Shown piece by piece: positions 1-8,177 of a stretch of 18,730 nt of DNA (position 1 is its first letter; the number at the start of each line of letters is the position of its first letter). Below the pieces are notes generated by a model. That model had not been told where the DNA came from, searched no databases, and saw only the letters and a program-made list of their open reading frames with translations. This stretch comes from JBBRVP01 sp038246785 (GTDB taxonomy: Bacteria; Actinomycetota; Actinomycetes; Jiangellales; Jiangellaceae), in assembly GCA_038246785.1 (NCBI GenBank), contig JBBRVP010000055.1, positions 1-18,730 of the forward strand, read 5' to 3'. Made by a program: the position numbers and the translations under genes.

Positions 1-50
1 CCCTCCCCGCCCCGCGCCCCTCCCCGCGGCCTCCCGCCCCGCCCCATCCA

Positions 51-161
51 CGATCTTGAGGCCTTTCCAGCTCGACCGCACCGGGACCGTCTCAAGATCC
101 GACTTGGGTCGGCGATCTTGAGGCACTCCCGGGGTCACGAGCGCAGGAACGCCTCATGATC
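51..161. repeat. Alternating inverted copies of a GATCTTGAGGC motif
   Basis: Four copies of a 9-11 bp motif alternate in orientation in the non-coding stretch before the ACT gene. CGATCTTGAGGC lies at 51-62 and again at 113-124; the inverted form CTCAAGATC is at 91-99, and GCCTCATGATC (one mismatch) is at 151-161. Each forward copy can pair with the following inverted copy, giving two consecutive stem-loops with loops of about 30 and 26 bases. The first 50 bases are C-rich and show nothing recognisable. The role is unknown: a dispersed intergenic palindrome family or a regulator site are both possible. Confidence 0.6.
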
Positions 162-208
162 CGCAGTCGATGTGCTCCGCAACATGGTCGACACGTCTAT
201 AGGCGAAG

Positions 209-883
209 ATGCGGAGCGTGTCCTACCTGCTGCGCGTGGTGCTGCCCGACCGGCCGGGATCGCTGGGCGCGGTCGCCACGGCGCTCGGCACCGCCGGCGC
301 CGACATCCTCGGCGTCGAGGTGATCGAGACCCGGGCCGACGGTTTCGCCGTCGACGACGTCTTTCTCGAGCTGGAGCCCGGGCGGATGCCCGACGGGCTG
401 GTGAGCGCCTGCCAGTCTCTTGACGGCGTCGTCGTGCAGTTCGTGGGGCAGTACGCGGCGGGCGCCAACCTGCACCGCGACCTCGAGGCGGTCGAGGCCA
501 TGACGATGCAGCCTGAACGGGCCGAGGAGGTGCTCGTCGAACTCGTCCCCGGAGTGTTCCCGGCGAGCTGGGGTCTGCTCGTGGAGCGCGCGCCGGACGG
601 CAGCGCCCTGCTGCTCGCGGTCAGCGGCGGAGCACCGACGACGGCGGGCTTCGTGCCGCCCTGGCTGCCGCTGGAGCGAGCCACCCGCGTCGTCGCGGAT
701 CCGGAGTGGGCGCCGCCGTCGTGGACCGACGTCGTGGCCGCCGTGGCGCCGCTGGACTCCCCCGACCGGGTCGTGGTCGTGGGACGCAACGGCGGGCCGG
801 AGATGCTGGACTCGGAGGTGGCACGGCTGGCCCACCTCGCGGCGCTGGCCGGCACAGTGCACCGGCGGGGCCGCATCCGCTGA
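209..883 (+). CDS. ACT-domain amino-acid-binding protein (Rv3013-like)
   Basis: A 224-residue protein beginning with a typical ACT fold: the beta strand SYLLRVVLPDRPGSLG (residues 4-19), then a helix and GADILGVEVIE, which is the usual ligand-binding/dimer face. ACT domains bind small molecules, mostly amino acids, and act as allosteric sensors; no catalytic domain is attached here. The second half (about 90-224) is not a clear second ACT repeat. Length and position next to convergent ligA match M. tuberculosis Rv3013 (recalled, not searched). The ATG at 209 fits the start of the ACT strand; AGG at 201-203 is only a weak ribosome site, and the AT-rich CTATAG just upstream could be part of a promoter, giving a very short leader. 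The ligand is unknown. Confidence 0.88.
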   Translation: MRSVSYLLRVVLPDRPGSLGAVATALGTAGADILGVEVIETRADGFAVDDVFLELEPGRMPDGLVSACQSLDGVVVQFVGQYAAGANLHRDLEAVEAMTMQPERAEEVLVELVPGVFPASWGLLVERAPDGSALLLAVSGGAPTTAGFVPPWLPLERATRVVADPEWAPPSWTDVVAAVAPLDSPDRVVVVGRNGGPEMLDSEVARLAHLAALAGTVHRRGRIR

Positions 884-900
884 GCGGCGGCGCCGTCACG

Positions 901-917
901 GGTCGGCCACGCCGACC
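901..917. terminator. Hairpin between convergent ACT gene and ligA
   Basis: GGTCGGC (901-907) and GCCGACC (911-917) form a perfect 7-bp stem with a 3-base loop. It sits in the 43-bp gap between the two convergent stop codons, so it could end transcription from both sides. There is no U-tract, which is common for actinobacterial terminators. The assignment rests on structure and position only. Confidence 0.55.
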
Positions 918-926
918 AGCGCGCGC

Positions 927-3086
927 TCACCCTCTGAAGGCCGCGACCGCGCGCGCGGCATCGGGACCGGACGCCAGCAGTACGCCGAAGCCGTCCTCGT
1001 TCAGGACGGGGACACCGAGCCCGACGGCCTTGTCGTACTTCGAGCCCGGCGCCTCGCCCACGACGAGGAACGACGTCTTCTTCGACACCGATCCGCTGGC
1101 CTTGCCGCCGCGGGCGAGGATCGCCTCCCTGGCCTCGTCGCGCGACCAGCGGGTCAGCGAGCCGGTGACGACAAGGGTCAGGCCCTCCAGCGTGCGCGGG
1201 GTCGAGGTGTCGCGCTCGTCGGCCGTGCGGACCCCGGCCGCCCGCCACTTGGCGACCACGTCGCGGTGCCAGTCGACCTCGAACCACTCCCGCAGAGCCT
1301 CGGCGATCGTGGGGCCGACGCCCTCGACGGCCGCCAGCTCCTCGACCGGAGCCGTCTCGATGCGGTCGAGGTCACCAAACGCCTGCGCCAGCGCCCGCGC
1401 GGCCGTCGGGCCGACATGCCGGATCGACAGCGCGACGAGCACCCGCCACAGGGGTTGGGCCTTGGCGGCGGCGAGGTTGGCCAGCAGCCGGGCGCCGTTG
1501 GCGTTGAGCACGCGCTCCCCCGCCCCCGCGGCCAGCTCCGCCCGGGTCGCGGCCCGGGTAAACAGTGGCACCTGCATCAGCGCGGACTCGTCGAGGCCGA
1601 ACAGGTCGCCCTCGTCGGTCACGACCCCGGCCTCGAGCAGCCCCTGTGCCGCCTCCCAGCCCATCGCCTCGATGTCGAGCGCGCCGCGGCTCGCGACGTG
1701 GAACAGCCGCTCCCGCAGCTGCGCGGGGCAGGAGCGCGCGTTGGGGCAACGGATGTCGACGTCCCCCTCGCGCTCGCGCCGCAGCTCGGTGCCGCACGCC
1801 GGGCAGCGCGTCGGCATGACGAACGGGTGCTCGCTCCCATCACGCAGGTCGACGACCGGGCCGAGCACCTCCGGGATGACGTCGCCGGCCTTGCGCAGCA
1901 CGACGGTGTCGCCGACGAGCACGCCCTTGCGGCGCACCTCGTCGGCGTTGTGCAGCGTGGCCCGCTCGACGGTGCTCCCGGACACGCGCACCGGCTCCAT
2001 CACCGCGTACGGCACGACCCGTCCGGTGCGGCCGACGTTGACCGCGATGTCGAGCAGCTTGGTCGTGACCTCCTCGGGCGGGTACTTGTAGGCGATCGCC
2101 CAGCGCGGCGCTCGGGAGGTGGAGCCGAGTCGGCGCTGCAGCCCGACCGCGTCGACCTTGACGACCACGCCGTCGATCTCGTGGTCGAGGTCGTGGCGGT
2201 GCTCGGCCCAGTGCGCAACGTAGGCGGAGACCTCCTCCAGCGTGCGCAACACCTGCACCCGGTCGCTGACCGGCAGCCCCCAGGCCCGCAGCGCGTCGTA
2301 GGCCTGCGACTGGCGCTCGGGCTCGAAGCCGTCGCGGGCGCCGATGCCGTGGCAGACCATGGACAGCCGGCGGGACGCGGTCACTCGCGGGTCCTTTTGG
2401 CGCAGCGAGCCGGCCGCGGTGTTGCGCGGGTTGGCGTACGGCGGCTTGCCGGCCTCGACCATCGTGGCGTTGAGCGCCTCGAAGTCGGCCACCGGAAAGT
2501 AGACCTCGCCGCGCACCTCGAGCAGCGCCGGGGCCGGGAACCCGTCGCTGGCCAGCAGCCGGTCGGGGACGCCGCGGACGGTGCGCACGTTGGGCGTGAC
2601 GTCCTCACCGGTGCGCCCGTCGCCGCGGGTGGCCGCCCGCGACAGCCGGCCGTCGCGATAGACCAGGTCGACGGCGAGCCCGTCGACCTTGAGCTCGCAG
2701 AGGTAGCCGACGTCGGCGCCGACCTCACGCTCGACCCGAGCCGCCCACGCGGCGAGCTCCTCGGGGCTGAAGGCGTTGTCGAGGCTGAGCATGCGCTCGA
2801 GGTGCTCGACGGGGGCGAAGTCCGTGGAGTAGGCGGCGCCGACCTGCTGCGTGGGCGAGTCGGGCGTGCGCAGCGGCGGCCATTGCTCCTCCACCGCCTC
2901 GAGCTCGCGCATCAGCGCGTCGAACTCGCCGTCGCTGACGGTCGGCCGGTCGAGCACGTAGTAGCGGTAGCGGTGCCCCTCCACCTCCTCGGCGAGCGTG
3001 GCGTGGCGCTCGCGCACGGGCGGCGGCACGTCCGCGCCCGGGAGGTCCGCGATCGTCACGTGCATTGGGGGCGCGGTCTCGCTCAC
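927..3086 (-). CDS. ligA: NAD-dependent DNA ligase LigA
   Basis: This enzyme seals DNA nicks using NAD+ during replication and repair. The 719 residues show the full family order. An N-terminal Ia region (about 28-90) with HRYRYYVLDRPTVSDGEFD binds NMN. The adenylation domain carries the active-site lysine K133 in KVDG. An OB fold follows (about 345-415). The zinc finger has C428, C431, C447 and C453. Helix-hairpin-helix repeats occupy about 515-605, and a C-terminal BRCT domain about 632-719. The length is slightly above the usual 670-700 because of the N-terminal extension. The start is GTG at 3086; an ATG eight codons in (3065) lacks a better ribosome site. It is the last gene of the minus-strand operon, 11 bases after the MetE-like stop, and all key residues are present. 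Confidence 0.97.
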   Translation of the reverse strand: MSETAPPMHVTIADLPGADVPPPVRERHATLAEEVEGHRYRYYVLDRPTVSDGEFDALMRELEAVEEQWPPLRTPDSPTQQVGAAYSTDFAPVEHLERMLSLDNAFSPEELAAWAARVEREVGADVGYLCELKVDGLAVDLVYRDGRLSRAATRGDGRTGEDVTPNVRTVRGVPDRLLASDGFPAPALLEVRGEVYFPVADFEALNATMVEAGKPPYANPRNTAAGSLRQKDPRVTASRRLSMVCHGIGARDGFEPERQSQAYDALRAWGLPVSDRVQVLRTLEEVSAYVAHWAEHRHDLDHEIDGVVVKVDAVGLQRRLGSTSRAPRWAIAYKYPPEEVTTKLLDIAVNVGRTGRVVPYAVMEPVRVSGSTVERATLHNADEVRRKGVLVGDTVVLRKAGDVIPEVLGPVVDLRDGSEHPFVMPTRCPACGTELRREREGDVDIRCPNARSCPAQLRERLFHVASRGALDIEAMGWEAAQGLLEAGVVTDEGDLFGLDESALMQVPLFTRAATRAELAAGAGERVLNANGARLLANLAAAKAQPLWRVLVALSIRHVGPTAARALAQAFGDLDRIETAPVEELAAVEGVGPTIAEALREWFEVDWHRDVVAKWRAAGVRTADERDTSTPRTLEGLTLVVTGSLTRWSRDEAREAILARGGKASGSVSKKTSFLVVGEAPGSKYDKAVGLGVPVLNEDGFGVLLASGPDAARAVAAFRG

Positions 3087-3097
3087 GCGACTGGACG

Positions 3098-4120
3098 CTA
3101 CCCGGCCCCCCCGACAGCGGAGGCGGCGCTACGAGCGAGCGCGAGCGCTCGGCGCACCCAGTCCGGCGAGGCACCGGCGAAGCCGCAGGCAGGGGTGACG
3201 ACCGTACGGGCGGCCGCTTCCGAGCGCGGCTGGTCCAGGCGTTGCCACCAGCCGAGCACGCGCTCGGCTACGGCGGAGTCGGTGAGCGGGGACGCCGGCT
3301 CCGCGGTGGGCACCGCCCCGACGAACAGGTCGACCCCGGCCTCGACCAGCGACGCCCAGGCCGGCACGTCTGCGGCGCGCACGCGCGCCAGGTCGAAGGA
3401 GATCGCGGCCGCTCCGGCGCGGCGGAGCACGTCGACCGGTACGTCGGCGGCGCAGCAGTGCACGACGCCCGCGGCATCGGCGGCGTCGAGCACCCGGCCG
3501 ATCGCACTCGCCGCCTCGGCCGGCTCGACCGCGCGGTGCGCCGAGAAGCCGCTGGCGGTGGGCACCGCGCCGGCCAGGACCGCCGGCAGGCCCGGCTCGT
3601 CGACCTGCACGATCACGGCGGCACCGGGGATCCGACGCCGGACGTCGGCGACGTGCTCGGCCAGCCCCGCGGCGAGCGAGTCGGCGAGGTCCCGGCGCGC
3701 ACCGTGGTCGCCGAGGACCCGGTCGCCGCGGCGGAGTTCGAGCGTGGCGGCCAGCGTCAGCGGCCCCGCCGCCTGCAGCTTGAGCGGGCCGGCGTACCCC
3801 AGCGCCTGCACCTCCAGCGCGTCGAGGTCTCGGGCGAGCAGCGCTCGGGCCGTGGCCTCGTCGGCGCCGGCCCGGTCGACCAGCCGCCAGCCGGCCGGTT
3901 GCAGGTCGACGTGCAGGCCGGCGAGCAGCGCCGCGCTGCGCCCGACGAGATCGGCACCGGCGCCGCGGGCGGGCAGCTCGGGCAGGTGCGGCAGGTCGGG
4001 CAGCTCGCCCAGGACCATCCGCAGCGCCTCGTCGACGTCCTCACCCGGCAGCGACCCGACGCCGGTCGCGGTGCCGCCGCGCCAGGGGCGCCGTGGGGAA
4101 GCGGTCGAGGACTCGGTCAC
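3098..4120 (-). CDS. MetE-like protein (cobalamin-independent methionine synthase C-terminal domain family)
   Basis: A 340-residue single-domain protein related to the C-terminal catalytic barrel of MetE, lacking the MetE N-terminal half. Family marks are the early TGVGSLPG (residues 19-26), QVDEPGLP (172-179), HCC (221-223) and a late ACGF with C312. In MetE the zinc is held by His, Cys, Glu and Cys; here H221, C223 and C312 fit, but D243 seems to replace the glutamate. The gene corresponds to M. tuberculosis Rv3015c, also next to ligA (recalled). Such short proteins are often labelled methionine synthase, but the methyl donor and substrate are unproven. The GTG start at 4120 overlaps the GrpB stop by four bases (GTGA), which decides the start over a longer in-frame reading from 4201. 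Confidence 0.85.
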   Translation of the reverse strand: MTESSTASPRRPWRGGTATGVGSLPGEDVDEALRMVLGELPDLPHLPELPARGAGADLVGRSAALLAGLHVDLQPAGWRLVDRAGADEATARALLARDLDALEVQALGYAGPLKLQAAGPLTLAATLELRRGDRVLGDHGARRDLADSLAAGLAEHVADVRRRIPGAAVIVQVDEPGLPAVLAGAVPTASGFSAHRAVEPAEAASAIGRVLDAADAAGVVHCCAADVPVDVLRRAGAAAISFDLARVRAADVPAWASLVEAGVDLFVGAVPTAEPASPLTDSAVAERVLGWWQRLDQPRSEAAARTVVTPACGFAGASPDWVRRALALARSAASAVGGAG

Positions 4121-4689
4121 GGAGCCGGCGGCAGCGCGCGGGAGAGGATGTCGGCCACCACCGCGCTCTTCGCGTCGGCGTACTCCTGTACGTAGCGCCA
4201 CGGCCGGGCAGCCAGCCGGCGCTTCTCCGCCTCATAGCGCACCCGGTCGGCCGCGTCGCGGCGCAGGTGGTCGCGGAAGGCGAGCATCCGCTGCGCCTCG
4301 ACGCACCCGGCGCCGAACACGTGCAGGTTGACGTCGGTGTCCGGCCCGGCGAGCAGCCGGTGGTCATACCAGTCGGGCTCCCGGATACGCAGCAGGTAGC
4401 CGGCGGTGAGCAGCGCCGGCAGCCACGCCGCCTCGTCACCCGCATCGGCCACCAGCAGCAGCACGTCGATCTTCGGCTTGGCGGCCAGACCAGGCACCGA
4501 TGTCGACCCGACGTGCTCGACCAGCAGCGCCCGCTCGCCGAGGGCGGCGCGGATCCGCTCGGCCTCCCGCCGGTAGAGCGCCGGCCAGCGCGGATCCGAC
4601 TCGCTGAGCACGACCGGGCCGGTGGAGGGCGTGGCTCCCGGAACGAGGATCTGGGCGAGGCGATCCTCGACGCTCTCCTCCGAGGTCAC
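4117..4689 (-). CDS. GrpB-family (UPF0157) nucleotidyltransferase-like protein
   Basis: A 190-residue protein of the GrpB/UPF0157 family, which has a nucleotidyltransferase-like fold and no firmly established reaction. The diagnostic stretch is VEHVGSTSVPGLAAKPKIDV (residues 57-76), in which the GSTSVPG turn and the KPKID acidic strand mark the fold. Further family features are DPRWP near residue 32 and a conserved DHLR region near 140. The start is GTG at 4689, overlapping the mnmA stop by four bases (GTGA); its own stop overlaps the next start in the same way. It is therefore probably made by coupled translation with mnmA and the MetE-like gene. The family name is historical and does not imply GrpE-like chaperone activity. 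Confidence 0.9.
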   Translation of the reverse strand: MTSEESVEDRLAQILVPGATPSTGPVVLSESDPRWPALYRREAERIRAALGERALLVEHVGSTSVPGLAAKPKIDVLLLVADAGDEAAWLPALLTAGYLLRIREPDWYDHRLLAGPDTDVNLHVFGAGCVEAQRMLAFRDHLRRDAADRVRYEAEKRRLAARPWRYVQEYADAKSAVVADILSRALPPAP

Positions 4690-5786
4690 GGCCGCGTCCC
4701 CGCGAGCTCGTCGGTCCGGGAGGTGGCGTCGATGGTGGCCGACCCGAGCACCTGGGTGCCGTCGTAGAGCACCACGGCCTGGCCCGGCGCGATGCCGAGC
4801 AGCGGCTCGTCGAGCTCGACGTCCAGGCGGTCGCCGGCAACGCGAGCGGTGCCGGGCACCGGCTCGCCGTGGGCGCGCACCTGGGCCAGGCACCGCAGCC
4901 GGTCGTGAGGGGCGGGTCCGCACCAGCGTGGCGCGCGGGCGGAGAGGTGGCGCACCGCGAGCCTTTCGCGCGGTCCGACGGTGACCCTGCCCGTGCTTGG
5001 CGCCACGTCCAGGACGTAGCGCGGCCGGCCGTCGGCTGCCGGGGTGGCGAGGTGCAGGCCGCGCCGTTGCCCGACGGTGAAGCCGTACGCCCCGTCGTGC
5101 CGGCCGACGACACGCCCGCTGTCGTCGACGACCTCCCCGGGGGCCGCGCCGAGGCGCCGACGCAGGAAGCTGGCGGTGTCGCCGTCGGCGACGAAACAGA
5201 TGTCGTGGCTGTCCGGCTTGCGGGCCACCGCGAGCCCGCGCACCTCGGCCTCGGCGCGGACCGCGTCCTTGACCGTGTCGCCGAGCGGGAACAGCGCGTG
5301 CGCCAACTGGCGGGCGTCGAGGACGCCGAGTACGTACGACTGGTCCTTGGCGGGGTCGACGGCGCGGTGCAGCTCGCGACCCGTGGGCCCGTCGACCAGA
5401 AGTGCGTAGTGGCCGGTGGCGACGGCGTCGAAGCCCAGAGCGAGCGCGCGGTCGAGCAGCGCGGCGAACTTGACCCGCTCGTTGCAGCGCAGGCACGGGT
5501 TGGGCGTACGCCCGGCGGCGTACTCGGCGACGAAGTCGTCGACGACGTCCGCACGGAACCGCTCGGCGAGATCCCAGACGTAGAAAGGGATATCGAGGAG
5601 GTCGGCGGCCCGGCGGGCGTCGCGGGCGTCCTCGGCGGTGCAGCAGCCGCGGGCGCCGCTGCGACGGGTCGCGGGGTTGCTGGACAGGGCCAGGTGCACG
5701 CCGACGACATCGTGACCTGCGTCGACTGCCCGGGCTGCGGCGACGGCCGAGTCGACGCCGCCGGACATGGCGGCGAGGACGCGCAT
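4686..5786 (-). CDS. mnmA: tRNA-specific 2-thiouridylase MnmA
   Basis: MnmA adenylates and then thiolates U34 of certain tRNAs, taking sulfur that starts from a cysteine desulfurase. The 366-residue protein has the ATP-binding PP-loop SGGVDS (residues 8-13), the first catalytic cysteine C98 in NPCLRC, and the second, C197, in HDICFVADGD. The tRNA-handling GFTVGQRRGL follows, then a C-terminal beta-barrel domain. Both cysteines are present, so it should be active. ATG at 5786 is preferred to an adjacent GTG at 5789 because GGGAG lies 6 bases before the ATG and only 3 before the GTG. It follows the desulfurase gene by about 12 bases, matching the sulfur relay between the two products, and its stop overlaps the GrpB start. 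Confidence 0.96.
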   Translation of the reverse strand: MRVLAAMSGGVDSAVAAARAVDAGHDVVGVHLALSSNPATRRSGARGCCTAEDARDARRAADLLDIPFYVWDLAERFRADVVDDFVAEYAAGRTPNPCLRCNERVKFAALLDRALALGFDAVATGHYALLVDGPTGRELHRAVDPAKDQSYVLGVLDARQLAHALFPLGDTVKDAVRAEAEVRGLAVARKPDSHDICFVADGDTASFLRRRLGAAPGEVVDDSGRVVGRHDGAYGFTVGQRRGLHLATPAADGRPRYVLDVAPSTGRVTVGPRERLAVRHLSARAPRWCGPAPHDRLRCLAQVRAHGEPVPGTARVAGDRLDVELDEPLLGIAPGQAVVLYDGTQVLGSATIDATSRTDELAGTRP

Positions 5787-5798
5787 CACCCGCTCCCG

Positions 5799-7004
5799 TC
5801 AGTCATGTCGCGCCGCGTTGACGAGCCCGGCGGCACGGGCCCGCTCGACGACCGGGCCGATCGCCGCGACCAGAGCGTCGACGTCGGCCGGCGTGGAGGT
5901 GTGGCCAAGGGAGAACCGCAACGAGCCGCGGGCCCGCTCGAGATCCGCGCCCATTGCCTGCAGAACGTGACTCGGCTGCGCCACACCGGCCGAACAGGCT
6001 GACCCGGTCGAGCACTCGATGCCTTGCGCGTCCAGCAGCATCAGCAGCGAGTCGCCGTCACAGCCGGAGAAGGAGAAGTGGGCGATGCCCGGCAGTCGGT
6101 GCGCGAGGTCGAGGTCGGGATCACCGTTGAGCACAGCGTCCGGTACGAGCGCCGACCCGGTGCGGATCAGCTCGTCGCGCAGCCCGGCGACGCGCGCCGC
6201 TCGGGTCGGCTGCTCGGCGACGGCCACGTCCACGGCCAGCGCGAAACCGGCGATCGCCGGGGTGTCGAGCGTGCCGGACCGGACGTTGCGCTCCTGGCCG
6301 CCGCCGTGCAGGACCGGCACGAGGTCGACGTCACGGCCGACGACCAGCGCGCCCACCCCGATCGGGCCACCGATCTTGTGACCGGTCACCGTGACGGCGT
6401 CGAGCCCCGGGGCGGAGAGGTCCAGGGGCAGTTGGCCGAGAGCCTGCACAGCGTCGGAGTGCAGCGGGATGTCGTGCGCACGCGCCACCTGGGCAACCTC
6501 CGCCACCGGCTGCACCGTGCCGACCTCGTTGTTGGCCCACATCACCGACACCAGGGCGACCGAGGCCGGGTCGCACCCGACGCGGTCGTGCAGCGCGGCG
6601 AGGTCGACGCGGCCCACCGGGTCCACCGGCAGCAGCTCGACCTCGGCACCCTGGGTCTCGGCCAGCCAGTCGGCTGTGTCGAGCACCGCGTGGTGCTCGA
6701 TCGCGCTCACGAGCACGCGCCGGCGACGGCGGTCGGCCGCCCGCCGCGCCCAGTACAGCCCCTTGACAGCGAGGTTGTCCGCCTCGGTACCTCCGGAGGT
6801 GAACACCACCTCGCTCGGGCGCACGCCCAACGCCGCCGCGATCGTCTCCCGCGACTCCTCGACGACGCGGCGGGCGGCTCGACCGGAGCCGTGCAGCGAG
6901 GAGGCGTTGCCCACCGCGCGCATCTGCTCCGCCATGGCGTCGACGACGTGCGGCAGTACCGGTGTCGTGGCGGCATGGTCGAGGTAGCTGCGGAGCGCGC
7001 TCAT
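5799..7004 (-). CDS. iscS: Cysteine desulfurase (IscS/NifS family)
   Basis: A PLP enzyme that removes sulfur from cysteine as an enzyme-bound persulfide for tRNA thiolation and possibly Fe-S assembly. In 401 residues it shows YLDHAATTP (7-15), the PLP-contacting SGGTEADN (70-77), EHH (103-105), HSDAVQ (182-187) and the PLP lysine K210 in TGHKIGGP. The persulfide cysteine C337 sits in SACSAG, in a short loop typical of the class I (IscS-like) group. The order desulfurase-mnmA suggests MnmA is a main sulfur acceptor; no iscU or sufU gene is in the window. The ATG at 7004 is first in the operon; the promoter must lie in 7005-7216. The M. tuberculosis counterpart by position is Rv3025c (recalled). 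Confidence 0.95.
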   Translation of the reverse strand: MSALRSYLDHAATTPVLPHVVDAMAEQMRAVGNASSLHGSGRAARRVVEESRETIAAALGVRPSEVVFTSGGTEADNLAVKGLYWARRAADRRRRRVLVSAIEHHAVLDTADWLAETQGAEVELLPVDPVGRVDLAALHDRVGCDPASVALVSVMWANNEVGTVQPVAEVAQVARAHDIPLHSDAVQALGQLPLDLSAPGLDAVTVTGHKIGGPIGVGALVVGRDVDLVPVLHGGGQERNVRSGTLDTPAIAGFALAVDVAVAEQPTRAARVAGLRDELIRTGSALVPDAVLNGDPDLDLAHRLPGIAHFSFSGCDGDSLLMLLDAQGIECSTGSACSAGVAQPSHVLQAMGADLERARGSLRFSLGHTSTPADVDALVAAIGPVVERARAAGLVNAARHD

Positions 7005-7056
7005 CGGCGGTCAGCGTACGGCGGAGTGGAGGTCCGCCCTGCACGCCGGCCCGGCC

Positions 7057-7190
7057 CATGATCGGCACCAGGCCCCACAATGCTCCGCCCGCTGACCGGC
7101 GAAGGCTCCGTTTTGCCCTCGTACGACGGGTGCCGAGCTGCCTTTCGTGGGGCGACAGTGGCTGCATCGTGGGGGCTGGTGCCGATCATG
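7057..7190. repeat. 134-bp imperfect palindromic element between etfA and the desulfurase gene
   Basis: The outer 26 bases at 7057-7082 and 7165-7190 are inverted copies matching at 24 of 26 positions; both outer ends read CATGATCGGCACCAG inward, with mismatches at arm positions 16 and 23. The exact centre is a perfect 8-bp palindrome, TCGTACGA (7119-7126), inside a longer near-palindrome (7116-7130). The inner arms match only partly. The whole could fold into one long hairpin. It fills most of the 212-bp gap between etfA and the desulfurase gene, so it may serve as terminator of the etf transcript, or be a small non-autonomous mobile element. No target duplication or gene was seen. Confidence 0.75.
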
Positions 7191-7216
7191 GACCACAGCC
7201 AAGGGCGATCCTGGGG

Positions 7217-8164
7217 TCAGCCCTTGCGCTTGGCGATCTCCTCCGTGGCCTGCGGGAGGATCTTGTGCAGGTCGCCGACGACGCCGAGATCGGCCATCGC
7301 GAAGATCGGCGCATCGGCGTCCTTGTTGACCGCAACGACGGTCTTCGAGGTCTGCATGCCGGCCCGGTGCTGGATCGCGCCGGAGATGCCGCAGGCGACG
7401 TAGAGCTGGGGCGACACGGTCTTGCCGGTCTGGCCGATCTGATAGGCGTGGGGATACCAGCCGGAGTCGACAGCGGCGCGCGAGGCGCCGACGGCCGCGC
7501 CCAGCGCGTCGGCGAGGGCCTCGACGGGAGCGAAGTCGCCGCCGGTGCCCCGGCCGCCGGACACAATGATCGCCGCCTCGGTCAGCTCGGGGCGGCCCGT
7601 GCGCTCGCGGGCCGAGCGGTCGGTGACGCGCGCGCCGCGGGCGGCTTCGGAAAAGCGCACGTCGACCTTCTCGACCACTGCCTCGCCGGTCGCCGGCTCG
7701 GGAGTGGCGGAGTTGGGCTTGACCGTGATCACCGGAATGCCGCGGGTCACCTTGGCTTGCACGGTCGCGTTGCCGGCGAAGATCGACTGGGTCGTGGTGA
7801 GGTCGTCGCCGACGTCGACGGCGTCGGTGATGATCCCGGAGCCGAGGCGTATGGCGACCCGGGCGGCGACCTCCTTGCCCTCCGGCGTGGAGCTGATCAG
7901 CACCGCCACCGGCTGCGCCTGCTCACCCACCGCGGCCAGCGCCTCCGCCTTGGGCGCGACGAGGTAGTCGTCGATCTCGGGGGCATCGACGACGTAGACC
8001 TTGCCCGCGCCGTACTCCGCCAGCACGCCCCGGGCGTCGTCCACGCCCGCGCCGAGGTACACCGCGGCCGGATCGCCGACCCGGCGGGCGATCGTCAGCA
8101 ACTCGGCCGTGGTCTTGCGCACGGTGCCGGCGTTGTGGTCGACGAGGACGAGGACCTCGGCCAT
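7217..8164 (-). CDS. etfA: Electron transfer flavoprotein subunit alpha
   Basis: The FAD-binding subunit of the ETF heterodimer, which passes electrons from acyl-CoA and other flavin dehydrogenases towards the quinone pool. The 315-residue length is typical. The N-terminal domain starts MAEVLVLVDH. The C-terminal FAD domain contains SGGRGTGGDF (202-211), ASRAAVDSGW (228-237), QIGQTGKTVSP (242-252), ISGAIQH (260-266) and NKDADAPIF (280-288), all conserved FAD contacts. The ATG at 8164 has a good ribosome site, AAGGAG (8178-8173) with 8 bases of spacing, that begins inside the etfB stop region. It lies 13 bases after etfB, so the subunits are co-transcribed. It corresponds to M. tuberculosis fixB, Rv3028c (recalled). 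Confidence 0.97.
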   Translation of the reverse strand: MAEVLVLVDHNAGTVRKTTAELLTIARRVGDPAAVYLGAGVDDARGVLAEYGAGKVYVVDAPEIDDYLVAPKAEALAAVGEQAQPVAVLISSTPEGKEVAARVAIRLGSGIITDAVDVGDDLTTTQSIFAGNATVQAKVTRGIPVITVKPNSATPEPATGEAVVEKVDVRFSEAARGARVTDRSARERTGRPELTEAAIIVSGGRGTGGDFAPVEALADALGAAVGASRAAVDSGWYPHAYQIGQTGKTVSPQLYVACGISGAIQHRAGMQTSKTVVAVNKDADAPIFAMADLGVVGDLHKILPQATEEIAKRKG

Positions 8165-8177
8165 CTCAGGCTCTCCT

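Noticed and set aside
1266..4331. A 1021-codon open frame on the plus strand
   Set aside because: It lies antisense to ligA and the MetE-like gene, is rich in Arg, Ala and Gly with no domain, and is a product of high GC content.
7001..7202. Short open frames in the etfA/desulfurase gap starting MIGTSPHDAA or MIGTRPHNA
   Set aside because: Their similarity to each other comes from the inverted ends of the palindrome read on both strands, not from real proteins.
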